Source: JAICLL01 sp035252155
Lineage (GTDB): Bacteria > Planctomycetota > Planctomycetia > Pirellulales > JAICIG01
DNA: 7,702 bases
Direction of reading: 5' to 3'
Assembly: GCA_035252155.1 (NCBI GenBank)
Contig: DATFDL010000516.1
Location: 1-7,702, forward strand
The notes beneath the pieces are model-generated. The model saw nothing but the letters and a program-made list of their open reading frames with translations, ran no database searches and was not told the DNA's origin. Shown piece after piece: positions 1 through 4,448 of this stretch. Each line of letters starts with the position of its first letter. The first letter of the stretch is position 1. The position numbers were made by a program, and so were the translations under genes.

Positions 1-140
1 CCGCCGGAGGCGGCGGACGCACGCGGAAAAGGCGGGAGACGCGGAGCTGTTTTTCTTTCTAGCGGTCAATCATCGTTCCACCGGGACAAGCCCGGATGGT
101 GACGTGAACTTGCGACCGATTTCGACTGTCAGAACCATAC
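1..140. other. Non-coding lead-in to the tRNA array
   Basis: No convincing gene is visible here. A GC-rich hairpin lies at 1-16 (CCGCC, loop, GGCGG) and a T-rich run at about 50-58. A small hairpin, CCGGG-acaag-CCCGG, lies at about 81-95. The stretch 112-132 contains GACCGA and GACTGTCAG, which faintly recall the 5' strand of the Y-like RNAs near 1256, but no T-arm follows, so I do not call a further copy. Any promoter for the tRNA array would have to be here, but I cannot pick out -35 and -10 boxes with confidence. Confidence 0.4.
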
Positions 141-210
141 AGGATCGTGCTCCTGGGAGAGCAGGCGGTCTCCAAAGCCGCTTTACGGGGTTCAACTCCT
201 CGCGATCCTG
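141..210 (+). tRNA. tRNA-Trp(CCA)-like gene with compact D-region
   Basis: A cloverleaf can be folded by hand. The acceptor stem AGGATCG (141-147) pairs perfectly with CGATCCT (203-209), followed by discriminator G210 as expected for bacterial Trp. The D-stem is GCTC (149-152) with GAGC (159-162). The anticodon stem 165-169/177-181 holds the loop CTCCAAA with anticodon CCA at 172-174. The T-arm is CGGGG-TTCAACT-CCTCG (186-202). CCA is not encoded. Two things are odd: only one base separates the acceptor and D-stems (normally two), and the D-loop has only six bases, giving 70 nt in all. It could be a functional but minimal tRNA, or a tRNA that has drifted from canonical form. It starts an array with spacers of three to six bases. 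Confidence 0.8.
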
Positions 211-719
211 CTGATTGCCGACGTGGCCGAACAGCGAGGCGCCGGTCTTGTAAACCGGTTCATGCTGGTGCGAATCCAGCCGTCGGCTCTTGTCCGGATG
301 GTGTAACGGATCGCATCCGAGCGTCCGAAGGTCGTGGTCCTGGTTCGAATCCAGGTCGGGACATTTTTGATGGGTTGTTGCCCTGCGAGTGTGATGGAAG
401 CACGGCAGTCTTCGGAACTGCAAGACGGGGTTCGACTTTTGAGACCTGGGTTTTGCAACGCGATAGAGCACGTAGCACTGAACCGTAGGAAATTGAGGCA
501 CGGCGGTTCAGAGATCGGCTTCAGTGAGCCCCCCGCAGCCTTCATGATGCCGTGCTGCGTGCCGCGTTTGAGGGTCCGACTTCCGTGAACAGGAACCGGT
601 ATGATCGTGTCAAGGTGATCGGGATGCGTGTAGATGTGGTGACTGCCGCTGATGCGCCGAAGCGTCCAGCCGCGGCGTTCCAGTGCCTTACACATTTCCC
701 GACCCGATACGGCTTTCAA
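192..719 (-). CDS. hicA: HicA-family toxin with abnormal read-through C-terminus
   Basis: Residues 1-64 match the HicA mRNA interferase fold (small double-stranded-RNA-binding-like toxin). They show SGREMCKALERRGW, then GSHHIYTHP with the putative catalytic His at residue 27, then PVHGSRTLKRGT and a final GIMKAAG. HicA toxins cleave mRNAs on ribosomes and are held inactive by HicB. The start is TTG at 719, overlapping the hicB stop by four bases (TTGA), which indicates translational coupling. An internal ATG at residue 9 is less likely because conserved residues precede it. HicA proteins are usually about 60-80 residues; this frame continues to 175, and everything after about residue 64 (below about 528) is translated from the opposite strand of the tRNA-like array. 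The stop lies inside the T-loop of the tRNA-Trp-like gene. The native 3' end appears lost. Whether the toxin is active is unknown. Confidence 0.78.
   Translation of the reverse strand: MKAVSGREMCKALERRGWTLRRISGSHHIYTHPDHLDTIIPVPVHGSRTLKRGTQHGIMKAAGGSLKPISEPPCLNFLRFSATCSIALQNPGLKSRTPSCSSEDCRASITLAGQQPIKNVPTWIRTRTTTFGRSDAIRYTIRTRADGWIRTSMNRFTRPAPRCSATSAISRIARS
217..288 (+). tRNA. tRNA-Thr(TGT)
   Basis: The acceptor stem GCCGACG (217-223) pairs perfectly with CGTCGGC (281-287); the discriminator is T288. The D-stem is GCC/GGC (226-228 with 238-240). The anticodon stem CCGGT/ACCGG (242-246 with 254-258) encloses CTTGTAA, anticodon TGT at 249-251, reading ACA. The T-arm is GCTGG-TGCGAAT-CCAGC (264-280). 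All four stems are intact, so this is the best-formed member of the array. Position 54 of the T-loop is followed by G instead of T (TGCGAAT for TTCGAAT), a departure from the near-universal TTC. CCA is not encoded. It begins six bases after the tRNA-Trp-like gene and ends three bases before the next one, so co-transcription is likely. Confidence 0.85.
292..361 (+). tRNA. tRNA-Arg(CCG)-like gene
   Basis: The acceptor stem GTCCGGA (292-298) pairs with TCGGGAC (354-360) with one G-G mismatch; the discriminator is A361. The D-region contains TGTAACGGATCGCA with the usual GG. The anticodon stem CGAGC/GGTCG (around 317-335) has one G-G mismatch and encloses GTCCGAA, giving anticodon CCG (Arg, codon CGG). 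The T-arm is a perfect CCTGG-TTCGAAT-CCAGG (337-353). CCA is not encoded. Two mismatched stems suggest relaxed selection or an atypical role, but the T-arm is ideal. It is the third gene of the tight array. Confidence 0.72.
371..450 (+). pseudogene. Decayed tRNA-Arg(TCG)-like element
   Basis: A recognisable 5' two-thirds of a tRNA is present. The D-stem is GTGT/GCAC (389-392 with 400-403) around GATGGAA. A perfect five-pair anticodon stem GCAGT/ACTGC (405-409 with 417-421) carries loop CTTCGGA and anticodon TCG at 412-414. A T-arm-like CGGGG-TTCGACT follows at 426-437, but the expected CCCC-rich 3' strand is TTTTG, leaving only G-T pairs and mismatches. No 3' acceptor strand complements the bases before the D-stem. 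I read it as a degenerated tRNA gene of the same array. A novel tRNA-like RNA with a different 3' half is the alternative. Confidence 0.5.
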
Positions 720-919
720 AGCTCGATCTCCGCGAGGCTGGCCGGCGCGGTCGCGGCAGTTTGTTCGGCGGCCACCTCAAGCCAGCCTTCGGCAGCTTCG
801 CGGATATTGGCTAGCGCCTCCTCGAACGTCTCGCCCTCGGAATAGCAACCCTTCAGCGCGGGAACCTCTGCCCAAAATCCGCCTTCTTCCGCCGGGTGGA
901 TAACGGCTTTGATCTTCAT
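716..919 (-). CDS. hicB: HicB-family antitoxin (short form)
   Basis: The 67-residue product begins MKIKAVIHPAEEGGFWAEVP, with ALKGCYSEGETFEEALANIREA following, which is the standard HicB antitoxin domain (UPF0150 type). HicB binds HicA and masks its active site. Many HicB proteins also carry a C-terminal DNA-binding domain (HTH or ribbon-helix-helix) for autorepression; this one ends just after the core domain, so it probably does not repress its own promoter alone. The ATG at 919 is supported by a strong Shine-Dalgarno, AAAGGAG (928-934 on the complement), eight bases upstream. Antitoxin-first order and a four-base overlap with hicA are typical of one subgroup of these operons. Its upstream region (920-1100) faces the tRNA-Cys/Y-RNA/ro60 unit divergently. 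Confidence 0.88.
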   Translation of the reverse strand: MKIKAVIHPAEEGGFWAEVPALKGCYSEGETFEEALANIREAAEGWLEVAAEQTAATAPASLAEIEL

Positions 920-1100
920 ATCGGCAGCTCCTTTCGACCTCGTCTCGACAGGTTCTAAACTACCCGGCCATGTAACTCATTGCCAGTGCGCGCCGGCCAA
1001 CTGAGCTCGGCTCCGACCGAACGCTCGAACCTCGCTTGGGCGATTGGTGTCTATCGGAATACGATGCAGCCACGCGCCTTTTCCGCGCCGCATTGCCAAC
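920..1100. other. Divergent intergenic region between hicBA and tRNA-Cys
   Basis: No gene is supported. This stretch must hold the hicBA promoter (leftward) and probably a promoter for the tRNA-Cys/Y-like RNA/ro60 unit (rightward), but I see no confident -35/-10 pair. On the complement there is a fragment resembling a D-arm (GAGCTCAGTTGG near 1000-1011) preceded by a T-arm-like GCGAGGTTCGAGCG (1021-1034), in the same permuted order as the Y-like RNAs. The stems do not close well, so it is not called. Confidence 0.4.
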
Positions 1101-1171
1101 GACGCTGGAGCCAGACGACACGGCAACCGCCTGCAAAGCGGTCGAAGCGGGTTCGACTCCCGCCGGCGTCT
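1101..1171 (+). tRNA. tRNA-Cys(GCA)
   Basis: The acceptor stem GACGCTG (1101-1107) pairs with CGGCGTC (1164-1170), all seven pairs with one G-T. T1171 is the discriminator expected for Cys. The D-stem is GCC/GGC (1110-1112 with 1122-1124). A perfect anticodon stem ACCGC/GCGGT (1126-1130 with 1138-1142) holds CTGCAAA, anticodon GCA at 1133-1135. The T-arm is GCGGG-TTCGACT-CCCGC (1147-1163). CCA is not encoded. Oddly, the D-loop AGACGACAC lacks the conserved GG that docks on the T-loop, so its tertiary fold may be weakened. It ends two bases before a long hairpin, so RNase Z cleavage at its 3' end could release the downstream Y-like RNAs from a common transcript. Confidence 0.85.
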
Positions 1172-1173
1172 CT

Positions 1174-1248
1174 GACTGCCCAACTGCCGGTTCAGACTAC
1201 ATCCTTGAACGATGCCGAACGTCCGAACCATTTCCTCGTTGGGTGGTC
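1174..1248 (+). ncRNA. Two-stem hairpin RNA, possible minimal Y RNA
   Basis: An 11-pair stem forms between 1174-1184 (GACTGCCCAAC) and 1238-1248 (GTTGGGTGGTC) with two G-T pairs. After an asymmetric internal loop (1185-1188 opposite 1230-1237), a nine-position stem forms between 1189-1197 (GGTTCAGAC) and 1221-1229 (GTCCGAACC) with one A-C mismatch. The apical loop is 1198-1220. Stem, lopsided internal loop, stem and large loop is the general plan of Y RNAs, and GACTGCC at its 5' end is shared with the two elements downstream. It has no T- or D-arm and no clear T-tract. It could instead be a 5' processing structure or a degraded third copy. Confidence 0.45.
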
Positions 1249-1255
1249 TTGATAA

Positions 1256-1400
1256 CGACCGACTGCCAGATTGGAGTACATGCCTTGGGAGCCGGAGGTT
1301 GCGGGTTCGCTTCCCGCCGGCGCAATCCAGCGATGGCCGCGCCGTAGCTCAATGGTAGAGCGCCGTAAAAAACTCTGGTCAAAACTTCGTCGGTCTTTTT
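1256..1400 (+). ncRNA. YrlA-like Y RNA candidate 1 (permuted tRNA mimic)
   Basis: Folded by hand. The outer stem GACCGA (1257-1262) pairs with TCGGTC (1390-1395), directly followed by TTTTT (1396-1400). After an internal loop, 1269-1277 pairs with 1372-1380 (nine pairs including G-T pairs). TAC (1277-1279) can pair with GTA (1365-1367) past a bulge of As. Inside sits a tRNA in permuted order: T-arm GCGGG-TTCGCTT-CCCGC (1301-1317), 3' acceptor strand CGGCGC (1318-1323), a closing loop (1324-1338), 5' acceptor strand GCGCCG (1339-1344), TA, then a consensus D-arm GCTC-AATGGTA-GAGC (1347-1361). Known YrlA RNAs mimic tRNA, lack a free CCA end and extend from a kinked anticodon-like stem. The position upstream of a Ro60 gene fits. 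T-loop position 58 is C, not A. It is not a normal tRNA because no 5' half precedes the T-arm. Confidence 0.75.
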
Positions 1401-1410
1401 GACCGAAGCA

Positions 1411-1556
1411 CGCCCGACTGCCTTGCGGAGTACATGGTCTTGCGGGTTCAAGCCCCGCCCGGTCCCCCTTAGAAATCAAACGTGGGACCGGCCCTCGTGG
1501 CCAATCAGCTTTGGACACGTAGGGAATCTCTCTGCTCAACCCTCGTCGGGCTTTTT
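1411..1556 (+). ncRNA. YrlA-like Y RNA candidate 2 (permuted tRNA mimic)
   Basis: This is a tandem relative of the previous element. The outer stem GCCCGA (1412-1417) pairs with TCGGGC (1546-1551), followed by TTTTT (1552-1556); an A-T pair in copy 1 is a C-G here (compensating change). The inner stem GCGGAG (1425-1430) pairs with CTCTGC (1530-1535), and TACATG (1431-1436) with CACGTA (1516-1521), one mismatch, past an eight-base bulge. The T-arm is a perfect GCGGG-TTCAAGC-CCCGC (1442-1458), followed by an eight-pair acceptor-like stem CCGGTCCC/GGGACCGG (1459-1466 with 1484-1491) closed by a 17-base loop. The D-arm position (1492-1511) is poorly formed, with TGG present but no clear stem. The T-tract ends one base before the ro60 ribosome-binding region, so read-through must occur for ro60 unless it has its own promoter. 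Confidence 0.72.
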
Positions 1557-1557
1557 G

Positions 1558-1565
1558 AAAGGAGG
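1558..1565 (+). promoter_or_regulatory. Ribosome binding site of ro60
   Basis: AAAGGAGG lies seven bases before the ATG at 1573. It fixes the start, because the open frame continues upstream to 1399 through the second Y-like RNA and those upstream codons would not be translated. Confidence 0.85.
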
Positions 1566-1572
1566 CCCAGCT

Positions 1573-3285
1573 ATGGCCAACAAGACGCTGTTTTCGAGCA
1601 TTACCAGCCGGCTGCCTCGGGCAAACGCCCGCAACGAGGCCGGCGGCCTGGCGTACCGGCTGCCCGCCAAGCACGCCTTGGCACAGGTGGCCGCGACGGG
1701 CTGCTTCGGCGGAATCTATTACGCCGATGCCCAGGGCCAGCTTGACGAGCTGCGCGCGTTGATCGACCAGGTGGACGACAACCTCTTCCTGGCCAAGTTG
1801 GCGGTCTACAGCCGCGAGCGGGCCTACATGAAGGGCATGCCGGCCGCCCTGCTGCTCGTGCTTGCGCAGCGCGACAGCAAGCTGTTCCACCGCGCGTTCG
1901 ATCGCGTCGTGGACAACGGCCGTGTGCTGCGCACGCTGTTCCAGATGTTGCGCTCGGGACAGTTCGGCCGCAAGAGCCTGGCGAGTTCGTTGCAGCGGGC
2001 ATTCCAGCGCTGGCTGAACAACGCGTCGGTGAACGCGCTGTTGTCGGCGTCGATCGGTAACGATCCCAGCCTGCGCGACGTGCTGCGTCTGGCTCGGCCT
2101 ACGCCGCTCGACAACGAGCGCCGGGCGCTGTTCGGCTGGTTGACCGACAAGCCGGTCGAGAAGTGGGCTCCGGCGACCGAGAACGACCTGCCTGAGCTGG
2201 TGCAGCGGCTGACGGCGTATCGCCAGGCCGAGACGCCGGAGTTGCAGGCCGGCATCCTGGCGCGGCTGAACGTCCGCTGGGATTTGCTGGCCGACGCAGC
2301 TCGTGGCGCGCTCGTCTGGAAGGCAATTGCCCGGCAGATGGGTCCGCAGGCACTGCGCATGAACCTCAACACGCTCGCGCGTCACGAGGTTTTTAGTGAC
2401 AGCGACACGGTCGCTGGTGCGGCTAAGGCAACTCGGCTAACGTCCGGCAACGCGCCTCATGACGCATTAGCTGACCGCGGCATGGTGGACTACGTGGCGG
2501 ACCGCATCGCGGACGCCGACGAAATCCGTCGTTCGCGCCAGTTTCCGTACCAGTATCTGGCGGCTTACCTGAACGCCGACGACGGCATGCCGCAGAAGAT
2601 CAAGGCGGCCCTGCACCGGGCAGCCGAGATCGCTTGCGGTAACGTGCCGAAGTTGCCGGGCCCGGTGGTTATCGGACTCGATACGTCGGGCTCGATGCGC
2701 AGCCCGGTCACGGGCAACCGTGGCCGTGGCGCGACGAGCAAGATGCGGTGCGTGGACGTGGCGGCCTTGTTTGCCGCGGCGATGCTGCGCCGCAATCCTG
2801 ACAGCATCGTCGTGCCGTTCGACACGGCGGCCTACGAGGCGAAGTTCGATCCGCAGGACACCATCCTGAGCCTGGCCGAGCGTCTGGCGAAGTATGGTGG
2901 CGGCGGAACCGACTGCTCGCTACCGCTGCGCGAGGCCAACACGAAGTACCGCGATCGTAAGTTCGCGGGCGTCGTGCTCGTGAGCGACAACGAGAGCTGG
3001 GTCTACGGCGGCCGTCCGTTCGTGGCTGGCCGCTACGGCTCAACCGGCGTGATGACGGAGTGGCAGGAGTTCGTCAAGAACCAGATGCGGCTACAAGGCG
3101 CCGGCATGAATGGCCTCAAGCTGATCTGCATCGACTTGCAGCCCTACACGACCGCTCAGGCCCCGGACCGCGGCGACATCTTGAACATCGGCGGCTTCAG
3201 TGACGCGGTGTTCAACGTCGTGGCGTCGTTTCTCGCGAGCGACGCTGGCCGGTTCGTGGCCGAAGTCGAGTCGGTCGAGCTGTAA
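1573..3285 (+). CDS. rsr: Ro60-like TROVE and vWA domain RNA-binding protein
   Basis: The 570-residue product starts MANKTLFSSITSRLPRANARNEAGG, the usual opening of bacterial Ro60 homologues (Deinococcus Rsr is a little over 500). Residues about 20-350 form the helical-repeat TROVE ring, which binds 3' ends of misfolded or structured RNAs in its cavity and a Y RNA on its outer face. Residues about 363-565 form a von Willebrand A domain with an intact metal site: DTSGS at 370-374, the Thr in GGGGTD at 446, and Asp472 in VLVSDNESW. In other bacteria Ro60 with Y RNA tethers or modulates 3' exonucleases (PNPase; RNase PH and RNase II in rRNA maturation). Two Y-like RNA candidates lie immediately upstream on the same strand, and RNase PH follows about 420 bases downstream. 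The protein is expected to be cytosolic; no signal peptide or membrane segment is seen. The rsr symbol follows Deinococcus usage. Confidence 0.93.
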   Translation: MANKTLFSSITSRLPRANARNEAGGLAYRLPAKHALAQVAATGCFGGIYYADAQGQLDELRALIDQVDDNLFLAKLAVYSRERAYMKGMPAALLLVLAQRDSKLFHRAFDRVVDNGRVLRTLFQMLRSGQFGRKSLASSLQRAFQRWLNNASVNALLSASIGNDPSLRDVLRLARPTPLDNERRALFGWLTDKPVEKWAPATENDLPELVQRLTAYRQAETPELQAGILARLNVRWDLLADAARGALVWKAIARQMGPQALRMNLNTLARHEVFSDSDTVAGAAKATRLTSGNAPHDALADRGMVDYVADRIADADEIRRSRQFPYQYLAAYLNADDGMPQKIKAALHRAAEIACGNVPKLPGPVVIGLDTSGSMRSPVTGNRGRGATSKMRCVDVAALFAAAMLRRNPDSIVVPFDTAAYEAKFDPQDTILSLAERLAKYGGGGTDCSLPLREANTKYRDRKFAGVVLVSDNESWVYGGRPFVAGRYGSTGVMTEWQEFVKNQMRLQGAGMNGLKLICIDLQPYTTAQAPDRGDILNIGGFSDAVFNVVASFLASDAGRFVAEVESVEL

Positions 3286-3290
3286 AAGTG

Positions 3291-3327
3291 AACGCCCCTG
3301 GTTGCCTTTGGGCACCAGGGGCGTTTT
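3291..3327 (+). terminator. Strong intrinsic terminator of ro60
   Basis: CGCCCCTGGT (3293-3302) pairs with ACCAGGGGCG (3314-3323), extended by GCC/GGC after one bulged T, with a TTTG loop. The 3' side runs into TTTT (3324-3327). It begins six bases after the ro60 stop. The A-rich 5' flank (AAAAGTGAA) gives a weaker T-rich tail on the other strand, so it may also stop transcripts from tRNA-Gln. Confidence 0.9.
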
Positions 3328-3387
3328 ACTGCATTCTGCGTTCAGAGGCGCAATGCCGCAGAACGTCAGAGAGACGAAAAGAGAGAG

Positions 3388-3458
3388 CTGGGGAACTAGG
3401 ATTCGAACCTAGACTAAATGGTCCAGAGCCATTCGTGCTACCGTTACACTATTCCCCA
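3388..3458 (-). tRNA. tRNA-Gln(CTG)
   Basis: On the complement, TGGGGAA (3458-3452) pairs perfectly with TTCCCCA (3395-3389), and the discriminator is G (3388) as expected for Gln. The anticodon stem AATGG/CCATT holds loop CTCTGGA with anticodon CTG (CAG codons). The D-loop contains GTAACGGTA with GG, and the T-arm is CTAGG-TTCGAAT-CCTAG. CCA is not encoded. All stems are canonical, unlike several tRNAs of the left-hand array, so this is likely a housekeeping gene. It lies antisense between the ro60 terminator and rph. Confidence 0.94.
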
Positions 3459-3701
3459 AAAGTCATCTCATTGTCAGCCTAGGAATAGGCCCGCGCGGAG
3501 TCAAGTGCAGCCCCCTCGCGGTCGCGTAGGCGGGGCCGGACATTTCCTGCTTTTGACTTTTGCATTTTGCTTCCTCTTTTGCTGGCCCCCTTGCACCCAA
3601 TCGCCCGTTCGCGCAAGCTTGGCTGCGAGCCATCCAGCCGGGGCATCGCCAAGGCTCTGCCCCAGCCACCGGTCGATGACTGATTCCGTTCCATAAACCT
3701 G
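3459..3701. other. Intergenic region upstream of rph
   Basis: No gene is supported. It contains a pyrimidine-rich, AT-richer stretch (about 3541-3585) that stands out from the GC-rich surroundings, and a half-copy of the ATTCCGTTC repeat motif (3683-3691) just before the rph start. Promoters for tRNA-Gln (leftward) and rph (rightward) are expected here, but I cannot place them. Confidence 0.4.
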
Positions 3702-4448
3702 ATGCGCATGCGCCACGACGGGCGACGAGAGAACGAGCTGCGACCGCTGAAGATCAAACGCCGCTTTACGCGCGCCGCGCCGGGCAGCGTGCTCTTTCAA
3801 GCGGGCCGGACCACCGTGCTCTGCACGGCCAGCGTCGCCGAAGAAGTGCCGCCGTGGATGAAGGGCGAAGGCCGCGGCTGGGTCACCGCCGAATACAACA
3901 TGCTGCCGGGCAGCACCAGCCCGCGAAAACCGCGCGAGCGGGGCGGCAAGATCGACGGCCGCACCACCGAGATTCAGCGGCTGATCGGCCGCAGCTTGCG
4001 GGCGGTGGTCGATCTGACCGCGCTCGGCGAACGGTCGATCACCGTTGATTGCGACGTGCTGGAGGCCGACGGCGGCACGCGCACGCTCAGCGTGACCGGC
4101 GCGTTCGTGGCCTTGGTCGATGCCCTGGCCACTCTGAAGACGCTGCCTGACCCCGAACGGCATCCGCTCATCGACAGCGTGGCGGCGGTCAGCGTGGGCC
4201 TGGTCGAAGGACGCGGGGTGCTCGATCTCGACTACCACGAGGATTTCGCCGCCTCGGTCGACATGAACGTGGTGATGACCGGCGCCGGGCGATTCGTCGA
4301 GGTGCAGGGCACCGGCGAAGAGGCGACCTTCAGCGAGCAGGAGCTATCATCGCTCATCAAGCTCGCGCGATCCGGCATCGAGCAATTGCGCCGCACGCAG
4401 CAGCAGGCATTGGGCAAGCATTGGCGGCCGGCCTGGGCCGGCTCGTAG
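3702..4448 (+). CDS. rph: Ribonuclease PH
   Basis: The 248-residue protein is collinear with bacterial RNase PH, the phosphate-dependent 3'-to-5' exoribonuclease that trims tRNA precursors and helps degrade structured RNA. Family blocks are GRRENELRPLKIKRRF (residues 7-22), VLCTASVAEEVPPWMKG (39-55), GWVTAEYNMLPGST (59-72), GRTTEIQRLIGRSLRAVVDL (86-105), DVLEADGGTRT (118-128) with the phosphate-binding Arg near 127, and HEDFAASVDMNVVMT with acidic catalytic residues Asp181 and Asp187. No clear Shine-Dalgarno precedes the start. The second ATG (codon 3, position 3708) aligns better with other family members, where RPxGR follows the first Met closely. The proximity to ro60 is notable because Deinococcus Rsr works with RNase PH. 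The stop TAG is part of a dispersed repeat. Confidence 0.96.
   Translation: MRMRHDGRRENELRPLKIKRRFTRAAPGSVLFQAGRTTVLCTASVAEEVPPWMKGEGRGWVTAEYNMLPGSTSPRKPRERGGKIDGRTTEIQRLIGRSLRAVVDLTALGERSITVDCDVLEADGGTRTLSVTGAFVALVDALATLKTLPDPERHPLIDSVAAVSVGLVEGRGVLDLDYHEDFAASVDMNVVMTGAGRFVEVQGTGEEATFSEQELSSLIKLARSGIEQLRRTQQQALGKHWRPAWAGS

Noticed and set aside
113..139. Possible extra Y-like 5' strand (GACCGA, GACTGTCAG)
   Set aside because: Only short similarity, no pairing partner, and a canonical-order tRNA begins at 141.
968..1060. A possible minus-strand permuted tRNA-like RNA upstream of hicB (T-arm-like 1021-1034, D-arm-like 1000-1011)
   Set aside because: The T-stem has a mismatched closing pair, the D-stem does not close, and no enclosing stem or T-tract was found.
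1261..1325. tRNA-Pro(TGG): loop CTTGGGA before a good T-arm and CGGCGCA
   Set aside because: No 5' acceptor strand or D-arm precedes it, the anticodon stem has two mismatches, and the acceptor complement lies downstream, which fits the permuted Y-like RNA better.
1338..1371. Start of an ordinary tRNA (acceptor CGCGCCG, D-arm GCTC-AATGGTA-GAGC)
   Set aside because: No anticodon arm, T-arm or 3' acceptor in the right order follows; its acceptor partner is upstream at 1318-1323.
1399..1572. N-terminal extension of Ro60 by 58 codons
   Set aside because: It would translate the second Y-like RNA; the strong ribosome binding site at 1558-1565 and the family's usual start support 1573.
1192..2385. 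Long minus-strand open frame (397 codons) opposite ro60
   Set aside because: Composition is rich in Arg, Gln and Ala with no family motif; it is a shadow of the strongly supported ro60 gene and of the RNA elements in this GC-rich DNA.
3336..3366. Inverted repeat TTCTGCG/CGCAGAA between the ro60 terminator and tRNA-Gln
   Set aside because: Seven-base arms with a 16-base loop and no T-tract; likely chance or a weak 3' trailer structure of tRNA-Gln.
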